From assembly GCA_025331445.1 (NCBI GenBank), contig JAIWNE010000023.1, positions 186,001-250,000 of the forward strand: DNA of 64,000 bases, given 5' to 3'. This document shows positions 1 through 11,305 of the stretch, piece by piece (position 1 is the first letter of the stretch; each line of letters opens with the position of its first letter). A program made the position numbers and the translations under genes. The notes under the pieces are model-generated. The model was not told where the DNA came from, ran no database searches, and worked only from the letters and a program-made list of their open reading frames with translations. This DNA comes from Blakeslea trispora. Lineage: Eukaryota; Mucoromycota; Mucoromycetes; Mucorales; Choanephoraceae.

Positions 1-1460
1 AGAAGATTCGGTGGAGTGTGTCTCTAACGAAGACATATTGTGTGCTGATATTAACTTTATAGGAACATGTCTAATAGGTCTAGGAAAGGCATTCTATCAA
101 AATAAAGTAAAGATTGTGTTACAAGCAAAATTTCACTAACTTTGTATTTTGTCGTATTTTACCTTAATCATCATCATTTGAAAATTTATTTTAAAATAAA
201 AAAAAAAAGAGAAAGAAAAGGTTAAAATGAAAATCATTCGTTTAAAAAAAAAAATTAATGGAGAGCTGAGCTTTCCTGAAATAGTTACTTGGAAATAACT
301 TGTCGTGCACAAATTAAAAAATAGAGGGGGGGGGGGGATCGTTTTTTTTTGTGCGGGGTTCGGTTCGAGCTTTTTATGGAATAATTGTAGAGTATGGATG
401 AAAGCTCCGAAAACACCATCTCTTTCTCTCAGGAAATGAAATCAAACAAGACCATGTTCCGGTATTGGACAACAATCCAAGAAAGTAAGCACAATTGAAT
501 TAAACAACGAACGCGTCAGATTTCCCATGAACTCTTTTTAATTTTTATCTCATTTTTAAAGACAAAAAAAAAGGGATTTTTTTTTACTTGAGAATATTCT
601 AGTAACAATCTCACTCCATGCAAGCAAAACAAGAATATTGCTCTATAAGAAAAGGCCACAAGTACATTTAGAGAAAGATCTTTCATAGTTGTTGGCATCA
701 GGATGAACACAAAGAACAAGAAGTGGTCTCGAAAAAAAAAAGAGATGATGGTAGGAGAAAAGGATATGAGTAAAAGTAGAGGGAGTGAGGGAGGGGGGAA
801 AACTTTCAACATTATGTGGTTTTTTAGTTTTTTTGTTAAATAAAAGACACACACACACACACACACACACTATTTTATATTGTAAAGTCTCTCAGTAACC
901 AAAGGAAAAGTAATTCCTTTACACTTTAACATTTTGGTTACTTGATTTCAACAAAAGTTGCACTCTATTTTCACTCACACGAATAACACTATGCATAACT
1001 TGGCCATAAAATCATGCAAGTGATTAAAGATGATGAATAGGAATGGATGCAAATAAAAAACAAAGTTATAACATATTGACAACATTTGACTTTGGAGGTT
1101 ATCCTTTAGGTTATAATAAGCAGAGGAAAATTGCTTGTAACTATGTGCCTTTCTCTTTTGACTTGTTACTCTGATTCCAACATTTGTAAAATTTCAAAAC
1201 GCAAGTAACACAAGAGAAAGTTTGAATTTAATATTTAAAGCTAGCTTTTTTATTGGCTAAATGATAAAAAAAAAGAGAGAGAAAAAGAAAGACACAGTGT
1301 AAAGAGGGAATTAGACTACTTTGGTTTACCTTTTTTTTTTTTCTTTTTCTTTTTCTTTTCTTTTTTTTTTTTTTTACTCCTTTGTAAAAAACGAAAAGGG
1401 AGGGCTGATTTTCACACTTTTTTCTTTTTTCTTTTTTTTTTTCTTTTACCTTCTTATCCG
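1..1460. other. gene-free AT-rich DNA with microsatellites
   Basis: I see no supportable gene here. The stretch is AT-rich, with A and T homopolymers, a G run near 327-337, an (AC)n microsatellite at about 847-870, and long purine/pyrimidine blocks at 1268-1295 and 1330-1448. The last block ends just before the methyltransferase start and could be its pyrimidine-rich promoter or leader. Open frames here are low-complexity artefacts of these tracts. Confidence 0.6.
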
Positions 1461-2790
1461 ATGGTAAACAGTCCAACAAATACTACAGGAGGCATCGTGA
1501 GCAATAGCTTTTCAAGCTTTTGGAAGCTTAAATGGCGAACTTCCAGAGACCCAAAATTAAATATAAAGCAGCGACTTCCAAACACAGTAGATGATATAGA
1601 GCGAGACTGGGTTCGACATAGTGCTCTTAAATTGGCATTTGAGGGGTAAGCAAATAAATAAAATGGATTTTTATCAACTGTTTTGTAACAAACTAAGAAC
1701 AAAAGCAATCTTGTTTCTTTAGTAATTTCAAAGCACCTATTCAAAGACTGCTACAAGCAGGTGGGAGTGAAGTATTAGATATAGGGTAAATGGAACTGGA
1801 TTTTTTTTATTTTAGAGAGCCCAAATGACATTTAAAAAAATCTTTTTTTTTTAATAGATGTGGTGCAGGATTTTGGACAAATGTAAATTACATAGAAAAA
1901 AGAGAGAAATCAGTCACCTGACATACTCTTCTTTAACATAGGATATGGCATCTCAGTTTCCTATTTCTTATTTTACTGGAGTGGATATTGATAAAAATGT
2001 GTTGCCTGCAAGGTAAAAAAATTAAAAAAAAAGAGTAAAAAAAAACTGTTCTGATAAACATATAAGTCGAGCCACCAAAAATGTTCTATTTCAGCGGATT
2101 GATTTACTGGAGCTACCTTTACCTTACGAAGACGATACATTCGACTATATATTTGTTCGTTCAATGATGGATACCTTACCTGATCACATTTGGGACACTG
2201 TACTGAAAGAGTTAATACGGATCATGAAAAAAGGCGCCTATATTGAATGTATAGAAGCATACGACAATCTGTTTGATACAGGGCCTGCTATGGCCACCTT
2301 AAATCAGTTGATACAATATAGTACACAACAACCTCCTTTATCACCTACTGTTTACCAATATCCCACAAATAATCGCAACTCAACCATCTCTATGCTTTCT
2401 TCTACATCTTCATTTGCCAGTAGCACATCGACTGCCATCAACACATCTAATCCTTGGCCAAACAGAATAGCCAGTCAAAACCAACTCACAGGTATGCAAA
2501 TACATCATACCCACACACCTGTGGGACTCTATGGCGGAGATATCGGCAACCTTTTGTTAGAGTATTGGGAAAGAGTCATCAAGGGACTACGAAGGGAATG
2601 GATTGCAAACAAGCTGATTGCTGAAGATGAGTTGGAAAGAACAGTCGAGGCCATGAGAGATGAAGTCAACGAATACAATACGTACATGTCTTGGTATTCT
2701 GTTGTCGCTCAAAAAAAGGGTTATAACGGACCAACCATTCAATTTGATGATGTGGATGATTTCGATACTGTTCATACAACTATCTTTTAA
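1461..2790 (+). CDS. SAM-dependent methyltransferase
   Basis: Five exons fit: 1461-1645, 1723-1785, 1858-1882, 1942-2012 and 2067-2790, giving 355 residues with frame preserved at every junction. The class I methyltransferase motif I is assembled across exons 2-3 (VLDIGCGAGFWT), followed by an acidic motif II (GVDIDKNV) and a post-II segment LPLPYEDDTFDYIFVR. This is the UMTA/Methyltransf_25 type common in fungi. It should transfer a methyl group from S-adenosylmethionine, but the acceptor cannot be read from the sequence. A Ser/Thr/Asn-rich insert near the middle (about 2370-2490) interrupts the usual fold and is probably a disordered loop. The acceptor of exon 5 (TATAAG) was chosen because it restores the segment leading into RIDLLELPLP. 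The gene converges on the acyl-CoA dehydrogenase 79 bp away. The family is sure; the substrate is unknown. Confidence 0.85.
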
Positions 2791-2869
2791 ATAAAATCGT
2801 TTTGTTTTATATATATATATAAAAAATAATAATAAAATAAAATGAGAGGCAGATTTCTTCATTCTCCTC

Positions 2870-4129
2870 TTAGAAGCCTCCAAGAGCATCAGCACCAGAT
2901 TTAGCAGAATCTAATAACAAACGAGAGATAATCAAACGTTGAACTTGAGCAGTACCTTCATAGATTTGAAAGATTTTAGCATCTCGCATAAGTTTCTCAA
3001 CTGGATATTCTGTATTGAATCCATTGCCACCAAATATCTGAACAGCATCTGCTGCACACTTGTTGGCCACATCACCAGCCAAGGCCTTGGCAATACTGGC
3101 ATAAAACGTGTTCTTTTCTCCTCGATCACGCATAAAAGCAGATCGATAGACCATCATACGAGCACTTTCAACACCAATAGCCATATCTGCCAACATGAAG
3201 GCTACAGCTTGATGGCTTGCAATTGGCTTGCCCATGGTCTTTCGTTCTAAAGCATATCTCGTTGCTTCTTCCATCGCACGACGTGCTAATCCAACGGCGG
3301 CTGAAGCAACCAGAGGACGAGTGATATCAAATGCGTTCATGGCAATCTTGAAGCCTTGACCCTCTGAGCCCAAGACGTTTTCAGCAGGCACAACAACATC
3401 TTCAAATGTCACACCACGTGTATCAGAGGCTCTTTGACCCATATTGATCTCTTTGCGACCCAAGCTGATACCTGGTGTATCTGCATCCACCACAAATCCA
3501 GTGAATGCCTTACCAGCATTGGCATTGGCATCTGTTCTTGCCAACACAAAGAACCAATTAGCGTGACCTGCATTCGTAATCCACATCTTTTGACCGTTCA
3601 ATACCCAATTTCCATCTGATGTCTTGGTAGCTGTGGTTGATAGACTGGCAACATCTGAACCAGCACCAGGTTCAGTGACACCATAGGAAGCCATCAAGGG
3701 TGCCTCTGTCATGCGTCCGAGGTATTTCTTCTTTTGCTCGTCATTGCCAGCTACCACAAGGGGGGCCTCAGCCAGATTGTTGGCTTCAATGGCTGTTTGA
3801 ATACCACTACAGCCATAAGCCAGTTCCTCTGAGATGATGGCACTGTCCAACACACCCAAGTTCATGCCACCATATTTGGAATCGATGTGTGTATTGACCA
3901 AGCCAAGCTCCCAGGCCTTCTTGATGATATCGAGTGGATACTTGCCTGTCTGGTCGTGTTCAGCGGCAACTGGAATGATTTCCTCACGAGTAAATTTGCG
4001 AGCCATGTCTTGAATCGATTTTTGCTCTTCTGTTAAGGAAAAGCTCATTCCGATAGAGAGTGATTCAGTTGAATAGTAACGAGCAGATGAGCGTGCAAGC
4101 TTTTGAATGGATCTTAACATGAGTTTCAT
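2870..4129 (-). CDS. medium-chain-type acyl-CoA dehydrogenase, mitochondrial
   Basis: This single exon encodes 419 residues and catalyses the FAD-dependent alpha,beta-dehydrogenation of acyl-CoA, the first step of beta-oxidation. The N-terminus ([20 protein letters not shown]) is basic and hydroxylated, as expected for a mitochondrial presequence. Signature stretches are [11 protein letters not shown] (FAD/substrate contact), the MCAD-like [12 protein letters not shown], and near the C-terminus [20 protein letters not shown] followed by IYEGT, which carries the catalytic glutamate. The length matches ACADM proteins. The frame stays open upstream to 4345, but that part is Lys/Phe-rich noise, so ATG 4129 (or 4120) is preferred. 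Chain length is inferred from similarity to MCAD; short-chain ACADs are the main alternative. Confidence 0.93.
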   Translation of the reverse strand: MKLMLRSIQKLARSSARYYSTESLSIGMSFSLTEEQKSIQDMARKFTREEIIPVAAEHDQTGKYPLDIIKKAWELGLVNTHIDSKYGGMNLGVLDSAIISEELAYGCSGIQTAIEANNLAEAPLVVAGNDEQKKKYLGRMTEAPLMASYGVTEPGAGSDVASLSTTATKTSDGNWVLNGQKMWITNAGHANWFFVLARTDANANAGKAFTGFVVDADTPGISLGRKEINMGQRASDTRGVTFEDVVVPAENVLGSEGQGFKIAMNAFDITRPLVASAAVGLARRAMEEATRYALERKTMGKPIASHQAVAFMLADMAIGVESARMMVYRSAFMRDRGEKNTFYASIAKALAGDVANKCAADAVQIFGGNGFNTEYPVEKLMRDAKIFQIYEGTAQVQRLIISRLLLDSAKSGADALGGF

Positions 4130-6676
4130 TAACGATAAGAAGAAAAAGAGAGAGAAAAAGTTAGTGCGATTTTTTTTCCTTTGTTTTTTGTTTTGATTTT
4201 CTCTTTGCTTTGGCCTGCATGTGATTATAGCTTTACATAGGACCCAATCAGATCTGGTTTGCATAGATAGCATGAATGTGATTTTCTGTTTGTAACCTAC
4301 AACTAGTTCATACTGTATATCAGTGTAACCTTGTATCATTCCCATCTCATGTTCTCAGCGGTAGCTCTTTCTCTTTCTCTCTCTCTACTTTTATTGTAGT
4401 TTTCAAGAATGACTCGCAAGAATTTAAGCCAACTTGGCCTGTATAAAACTCTCATCATATAGTACTATCATCGATTTTAATCAAGCAAAAAAGGAATCAT
4501 GGCGCCTTGAAGAAAGTTTACTGATAAAAAAAGAGTATATTCCTCGACTTAATAGAGATAGTGGTAAAGTAATAGCTATGATCAAAGTGTATGGAACTGG
4601 TAAATCTTTCTGACTCTATGAAGACTACTAGGGAGTTGTTATATACATCCCAAGGCAGTTAAGCTTCTTGGAAGAACAAGCCAACATACTGTATCAACAA
4701 CTTTGAGATCCAAAAGGGCCTTTAGCATGATTTTTGTCATCTGGGATAAGTCAGTTTGTATTACAGATGTTTCATCCGTGTTGTTTTAAGAAAAGCAAAG
4801 TAGTGTGCTACATGTTTGATAAGTAGCTGCTTCACTTGCTTTATTAAAGTAATCATTTACGACAATTCTTTTTCCTGATGTCAAATACCACTATCATCAT
4901 CATATGTGGCTTTACTGTCAACTCCCTCTTTTTTTTTATGAAAAGATAAGGAAGCTCTTTTTTTTTTTCAGCTAGACTTGAGAGTCAAAACTGATTTGAT
5001 TTCTTGAGTTAGAGTTGGGGTTATAAAGTTGAGATAGGGTAGTTTCTTGTCAACAGCTAATAAGCATGCTTACAGTTGTACTTTTTTGTTGTTGTTGCCT
5101 AAAGGCTTTGATGTACGTCTTTCTCTACAGTCACACAACTTTGGGGGAGGTAAACAAAAGAAAGAGTTTTTTGTCTTGTGTTTCATAGCTACTATACTAC
5201 ACCCTATATATGCACGATGTATACAGTGGTTGACAAGTAATACATTTGTTTTTGTTTGATTGTATCAATCAACTTTGATTATCTCTTGGGTTTCTGTTTA
5301 ACTACTATTTACCTGTTATCATTTGAAACTGTAGATAAAGATTTTCTTTTGAAAGAAATTACAGCAATCTATTATGTCTTTGTTTGGAAAACAAAAACAA
5401 ATAAATTGCGAAAGCCGACATGCATCAACATAAATGATATTGTTTGTATGTGCTAAAGAACAACTTGCAATTATGCTGGTGTGATTAGAGAGAGAGAGAG
5501 AAAAAGAGGTTTCTGAACAAAAACGCAATCAAGCTCCAGTCGTGTAACCATGATATCTTGTCTACTTTTAGAACTGGAATAGATGGTATTCAAGAAGGTT
5601 TGATTTAGTGCTGCCCTAGCTATGGTTCTAACTATCATTCGTGTTCATACCATGTACTCTCTTTAAAATAGAATGTTAGCATTAAAGAAAGTAACGAGGT
5701 AATTATACTAATAATGCCTTATTCTCTTTTTCTTTTTTAAAGGTTGTATTCTTGAATTAGCAGCATTCATCTACATCCTACTCTTGTTCCATCCTCTATC
5801 GAGAGCCATGTCTTTCATAAGGTAGACAACTATGTTGCAACCTGGTAGCTCTAATAAATTTCTCAAGTTCAACCCTCGTGTTGATCATATTTGGGCAAAT
5901 GCATGCTTCACTGACAAAAGCTTAATATATCAGGAGGTTTGTTTGGTATCAATCTCTAGTTTATTTTAATAAATTAAAGGATTGAATCTTTAACAAAGTC
6001 ACTTACCTCTTCTTTTTTTTTTCACCAAGAATCCTGGAGAAAAACAAACCTCATAAAGTCATTAGGAGGGGGAGTCGTGTTGTATAGAGTGATAAAAGGT
6101 CATTCATATACTCAGCTGCATGGTGACAGCTCTGTTAATTTGCCTTTTAATTTGGAAATAATGTGTTTGCTCCTTACCGTATTCATTCTCCGTGAGTTAG
6201 AAAGGAGGGAAATAAAATAAAAATTTTCTGTAAATGTATTCTCATCTCTTTTATCTTTTTTTTTTTCTTCTTTCAAGAATAATACTAGAGAAGTTACAAT
6301 AAAAAAGCAGGAAATCCTTTATTTTTTCTACTATCGTCCTATTATTTGTTCATTTTCTACCTTACATTTTAAACCCTTCAAACCAAGACCCCCCACCTCC
6401 CTTATTTCTGTTTGTTTTAGGTGTTTTAACAGGTATTAACAACAACAACAAAAATAATAATAATAAAAGGGAATGGGAAAAAATAAACATAAATGTTTCT
6501 TTTTTTTTTATTTTAGCGAAACACCTGCAAAGAAATAAAGTAACAGCACTGGATAAGCACACAGTAATTCTTCTTTACGCTTCAAGCACCATCTTTTCCA
6601 AGGCCACCAAAGAAAAGAATATAAATCCCAATAGTAATAATAATAGTAGTAGTAGTAATAGTATACGATTGAGTCC
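4130..6676. other. 2.5 kb gene-poor interval, possibly decayed repeats
   Basis: No intact gene is supportable. Open frames are short and none shows a family signature. Around 4485-4860 and 5750-5940 the plus strand gives broken protein-like reading interrupted by stops, which could be decayed mobile DNA, but I cannot assign a family. The part after 6240 is T-rich and probably holds the promoter and 5' leader of the antizyme gene, possibly including an unseen first exon. A (CT)n tract upstream of 4129 (about 4365-4386) may belong to the dehydrogenase promoter. Confidence 0.5.
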
Positions 6677-7395
6677 ATGATTATTGCAAGTTCAGCTAAA
6701 AAGGAAATTTCTATTCCCCTCCAACCTATGACATCGACTATCTCTTCAAACAAAAGCAGCACAACAAACAGTGCAGATATTCCCAACCAGTTCGCACTTT
6801 GTGATGTTGTTGAAGATGATGCAGTTGATGTTGTCACTATCAATGCTCGTTATCCAGGTATGGTTCATGGATTCGTCTTGAAAAAAGAGAGACTAACATT
6901 GTTTGTAGGTCAAAACGATTTTATTGCTCAAGTATTTGGTCAAGCCAGTGCATTCAGTGCTCAGGTAGAAGAAATATTGACGATTACCACAAAGCAAATA
7001 GGCCGCACTGAGAAATGTATGAGAAACCTCACTTGTGAATCCTTTATTCATAATGATGTTGTCTTTCTTAGTTCCCCTTTTGTTGGTAATCATGCTGGCC
7101 TGTTGAACTGGGCTGATGGTGAATTTCAATCTTGGTGAGTTGGATGAATCCTTATTTGTTCTGTTTTTTTTGTGATACGCTTACCTTTTTGTCATTTGTT
7201 AGCATTACTCATCTCATTGAGTTAGCTGAGGAAAAGACAGGTTGCCATGCCTTGGTCGTTTGGATTGACAAACACGAATACAAGCAATCGTTAAGTACCA
7301 TATTGCGTGCCTTTATGTATCTCGGTTTCGAGATGGTTGATCCTTGTGTTTATGGACAAGAACCTGGTTATATTCTTGTTGGTTATGAATTTTGA
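6677..7395 (+). CDS. ornithine decarboxylase antizyme
   Basis: The C-terminal exon carries the antizyme core: LIELAEEKTGCHALVVWIDK, then TILRAFMYLGFEMVDP and a final GYILVGYEF. This aligns with the animal antizyme stretch LLEFAEEQ...HVFICFHK...LLRTFSFLGFEIVRP. Antizyme binds ornithine decarboxylase monomers, sends them to the proteasome without ubiquitin, and restrains polyamine uptake. The exons are 6677-6857, 6909-7134 and 7203-7395. From ATG 6677 this gives 199 residues in one frame. Antizymes elsewhere need a polyamine-stimulated +1 ribosomal frameshift at the end of a short first frame. Here the preceding frame is open from 6700 and stops at UGA 6802, exactly where the remaining frame would be 157 codons, the usual length of the second antizyme frame. 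The first frame would need an upstream exon that I could not locate, so the true start is uncertain. The 51 nt first intron is a multiple of three without a stop. Confidence 0.85.
6796..6806 (+). promoter_or_regulatory. candidate antizyme +1 frameshift site (TTG TGA T)
   Basis: In the frame one base behind the antizyme core, the codons run ACT TTG TGA at 6796-6804. Skipping one base at the UGA enters the core frame as GAT GTT GTT. The overlap of an upstream open frame (6700-6801) with the core frame at a UGA is the layout of programmed +1 frameshifting known for antizyme mRNAs. The slip codon TTG is not the TCC seen in animals, so this is inference. A direct in-frame start at 6677 without frameshifting is the alternative. 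Confidence 0.45.
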
Positions 7396-8134
7396 TAATA
7401 AATCTCTTACCCTGTTTTTTTTTTTGAACACCAAAAAAAACAATGAGACATTTTGTTGTTTCTTGTGTTTCTTTTGAAAAATGTTCATACAAGTCATTGC
7501 AGAGAATCATAGGAACTTGAAGCGGCTAAGGTAAGAAAGCTTGTTTGATGAACAGGACCCAAAAAATCAGTCCCCCCCCCTCTTTTAAATTTCATAGCTC
7601 GGTTACTTTATATTCAATTGAAATCTGTCTTTCCGAGCTTCATCATAAAGTTGTCTTTCCTTCCCTGTTCCTTGAAAGTCTTTGGAACCATTAAGTTCAG
7701 TTCCCACACCATGATCTTCTCAAAAGAATCTCCCCCTCTTCTCTCCCCCCCCAAAAAAATAATAATCATTGCACTGGATAGTATTAGATGCATTAATATC
7801 TTGATCTATATTCATGCTGAAAACAAAGCGTGTGAAATGAAAAGCTTATCCAACCGCTTAAAATTTATCCAGCCAGAAAAAAAAAGTAAAAATAAAAATA
7901 AAAATAGATTTTGAACAGATCCGACATTCTAGCTGGACGAATCAAAAGATCCAGGGTATGCATTAACAAAGAGCCTCATAAGGCGAGTTTCACTTGCAGG
8001 CATCAATAGTTTAGGCTATCATATCTCTCTCTCTTTCTTGAATTGCCGAAAGTTTTATATAAAAAGGGAGTGGGCTCCTGTTTCTATTTCTTTTTCATCA
8101 CATTCTATACATAGACACTCTATATATACACATA
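7396..8134. other. intergenic, promoter of the secreted protein
   Basis: There is no supportable gene. The stretch contains C-runs at about 7573-7581 and 7744-7751 and an A-rich tract near 7880-7910. A TATA-like box lies near its end. Confidence 0.55.
8056..8065 (+). promoter_or_regulatory. TATA-like box
   Basis: TATATAAAAA lies about 70 bp upstream of ATG 8135. This is a normal core-promoter distance for a highly expressed secreted-protein gene. The call rests on sequence match and position only. Confidence 0.5.
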
Positions 8135-8637
8135 ATGAAATTCTCAGCTTTGCTCTTCATCGCCTTGTCCTTTTTCTGCTCTTTGGTGGTCTCAGCAAAT
8201 ATTCCTTACAAGGACTTATCCGATGAAGAAGTTGCCCGGTTATATGTTTCCAAGTTTTCCGATATAAATACTCAAAACAGTAAGTAGTTGTGCGCAAAAC
8301 ATGATCTTGATCAACCTGGTGTTAACTTGTATCCCCTTAAATAGCTATTATATATCCTACTACAAATACTACATGGTATGTTGGAGAAACTGTGAATGTA
8401 ACCTTCAGTGATACTGCTGCCAAAGACGAAACAGTTGCCATCTTTTTCTTCAATCAAAGTCCACTTTTAGCTGGTGGTCCACTCTCTACCAAAGTGTTTC
8501 CATTTGTTGTGCCCGAAAATGCTGTCTCTCCTGCAAACGGTACATCACTTCTTTTGGCTGTTAGACGTAAAAACTTTTACTTGCAAACTGTGGATTCTGT
8601 AGTTGTTCGAGTTCTCCCTGCACGTCCTCAAACATAA
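8135..8637 (+). CDS. secreted Kre9/KNH-domain-like protein
   Basis: Two exons (8135-8279 and 8345-8637) encode 145 residues. The N-terminus MKFSALLFIALSFFCSLVVS is a clear signal peptide. After a short acidic linker comes a domain beginning IIYPTTNTTWYVGETVNVTF, the pattern (I..P...T.W..G....V.W/F) of the Kre9/KNH N-terminal domain of fungal cell-wall proteins. Such proteins are secreted or GPI-linked and are tied to beta-1,6-glucan assembly or adhesion, but a single-domain short form like this has no proven role. I see no GPI signal at the C-terminus (ARPQT), so it is probably soluble in the wall or medium. Domain assignment is moderate and secretion is strong. Confidence 0.7.
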
Positions 8638-10254
8638 TTGTATCATAATCACTTTCATCCCATTACCTTTTTGTACATAAAACCCGATATGCTAGGCCTC
8701 ATTTCATCATATTTAAACATTGTAAAAAATAAATAAATTAAATCAAAAAAACTTCTTGAAACCAAAACCTATCTAATCTGCCATGATCAAAGTGGCCATG
8801 CTTATTGACGGCCATTTCCCTAATGCAGTTAATGCGCTTTTTTTTTTTCCTTTTTTTGATCACACCATAGATCAAGGCGACCCTTTGTTTCAAGTCATTC
8901 GATCCATTTTTTTTTTTTGTTCATGACGAACAAGATGCTGTATTCATGTCCTGAATGAAAATCTATCTCCATTCATTGCTTTGAAAAGGTACGATCAATC
9001 CATAAGCACAGTCCCTTCCTTTCTTTTGGGGTCTTCAAATTGAGTACTTGTGACAAATTTCACTATCGAATGAGTAAGCATGCTTCTTTAGTGGTATACT
9101 TTAGCTCCCTGAAAGTTCAGTGGTTATGTGTTGCATAAGCAAGTTATGTGTAACTAATCGAGTTAAAACCAATCAAGCTCAGTTATAGCTGCGAATAACA
9201 TTTCATGAAAAGCTAAAATTCATGGGGGGAGAGAAGATAACAGGTCGAATGAAAAAATCATCTAGACAAAATGGAGAGCTCATTGTGTGTGGATCAAAGA
9301 CATAGAAAAAGGGCCTTTTTCTAGTTGTAGCAAATGGAATTATATTTGAGGGAAAGAGCATACGAGGCATATATACCACGTCATTCATAAAGACAAGTGG
9401 TGTCAACTAAACACTACTTTATCCTTTATTGATTCATTGTTGCATAATTGTCTTTATCATTGCTGAATTTAGAGTTGCTGAAATTTTAGTGCATTTCAGT
9501 TAGAAGCTTAAATGATTGACAGTAACAGCTAGGCTTTGACTCATCCATCTAATACAATTTGCAGCTTGAAAGGCCTTTTAAATACTAGTGCTTCCAAATG
9601 AATTGTGATATGTCATGTTTCAAACAGGCTGATTGTTTATTACTTTTTTTTCTGAAAAAGAAAAATGTTGATAGGCTAACTTGATTTCACTACTCTGATA
9701 TATCCTTTAGTAAGCTGAATGTTTCTTGAAAGCGCTAAATTAGTATGAGTAACTGAAGGCATAAAGACAAGCTTTTACTTGTTAATTTTGTACACTATAT
9801 TTGACCAACAAGTTTTCTTTAGAAAAAAAAAAAGTGCTGAGATTACTAGTTTTAGAGACACAATTAGCTTGATTTCTTCAAGCAGGTAAATTCTATTTCT
9901 GACATGTAACTATAATTTTATTCACCGCTGACGTTTTCTCAAGTAGCTTTCTCTCTATTTTTCTTATACAACTACGGTTTTAAAAACTATTTACACATTC
10001 AGAACGCCTACTAGTATAGCTAGTTCAAGTTTCAAGTCAAACCGTTGATTTTTGAAAATGGCGATGTTGAGGACATCATGACATTTGGAAAGTTAGCTCC
10101 CAAAAAATAAAATTTGCTCCCATCAGAAAATAAAATTCAACTTTTTTTTTTTCAAAAATATCTGACATGTAACAAAAAAATATATTTCAAACACAGCTTA
10201 CATCATTAAAAAAAAGAAAAAACTACGTTTTGACGCATCCTTCTTTTCTTTAAT
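8638..10254. other. 1.6 kb interval without a supportable gene
   Basis: Only short open frames occur, none with a recognisable motif or plausible splice structure. The interval is AT-rich with several T-runs. The final 100 bases before 10255 are A-rich and presumably hold the REV7 promoter. Confidence 0.55.
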
Positions 10255-11135
10255 ATGAGTTATCATCAGCCTGTTATTCGAAAAGGTTTGTTTTTTTTTG
10301 GTTCAGAGAAGAGAGACATGAATATGAAGCTTATTTTACTTTGATAGAAATCATAAATTTGACTTGCGAGTTTTGTATGTTCCAAACATAAATTGGGTCA
10401 GTTGCTTATATCTTGCTTAGTAGAGACATGGTTGAATCAGATACTGTATCAATGCAACATTTACCCCAAATCAGTATTCAAAACAGAAAAGAAATTTGAG
10501 ATGCCTGTTCAAATTACATGTCACTCGGGTATCAAGGAATACATTGCTAATTTTGTTCAATCCTGTCATCCTCTGCTTCAAAAGGTATTTTTCATTGTTT
10601 CATCATTCTTAAAGGAGAAAATTATAACAGTCATGGTACCCAACAGGATGAGCTAAAGCAAATTGCACTCACTGTGATATCGGAAGTCGATCAGTCACCT
10701 ATCAAGAAATTTGTGTTTGGCATCCGTTCATTGATCAATAGTATAGACATACCATTAGAATTGCTGCATGAAAGTGAGTCTGTCTACTCCTTGGTTGACC
10801 TCGAACAACATTTGCGAGCTTGTCTAGTCAAGCTTCACTCTGTTTCCATCGACAGCCGAGAAGACGACCTGACTTTCTTTCTCTCTATGGAGATTGTACA
10901 AAACGGCAGTCTTTCTTCTGAACAGCAAATGGATTGGATTCCTGCCCCTGATACAGATACAGTCTGGGGTCATATATTGCCATTGAAATCACATAATATG
11001 GATTTGTTTCGTGTAAGTTATAATTCATTGCATGCTTTATCCCAAACATGCTTATAGCAATTTACGTGTTCTTCATCCGTTTTTGTATTTTATGACACCA
11101 TATTAGTTCAATGCGTTTATTATGGAAACATCTAA
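10255..11135 (+). CDS. REV7: REV7/MAD2L2 HORMA-domain protein
   Basis: Five exons fit: 10255-10285, 10348-10374, 10421-10584, 10647-11012 and 11058-11135, giving 221 residues (human REV7 has 211). Splicing creates CEFLETWLNQILY, matching the human CEFLEVAVHLILY. Further matches are NIYPKSVF, MPVQITCH, a PLLQK segment and SPIKKFVFGI. The HORMA fold spans nearly the whole protein. REV7 is the accessory subunit of DNA polymerase zeta in translesion synthesis. It wraps its safety-belt around REV3 and bridges to REV1; in animals it also serves shieldin. The terminal exon (25 residues ending at TAA 11133) is less certain, because the last beta strand is poorly conserved. The first exon is only 31 nt, but it joins with correct phase. 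Confidence 0.9.
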
Positions 11136-11305
11136 AAGTAAGAAAGGCAAAGAAAGGTGTCCATGATTGTATTTACAAGCATCGTCTGGAAAAAGAGAGG
11201 GGTAGTTGTTAAATGTAAATAAAAGTTGATAAAAAAAAATAACATGGGAGGGTATACGGATATGACATTGGTAATAAAAAGAAAAGGGAGATAGAAGAAC
11301 ATGAT

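Noticed and set aside
350..385. tRNA B-box-like GGTTCGAGC
   Set aside because: There is no matching A-box, acceptor stem or cloverleaf around it.
1973..2164. Minus-strand frame over the methyltransferase introns
   Set aside because: It lies opposite exon 5 and intron DNA of a gene with continuous homology on the plus strand.
4130..4345. N-terminal extension of the acyl-CoA dehydrogenase
   Set aside because: The extension is Lys/Phe-rich from A/T runs. The presequence starting MKLMLRS or MLRS fits mitochondrial import.
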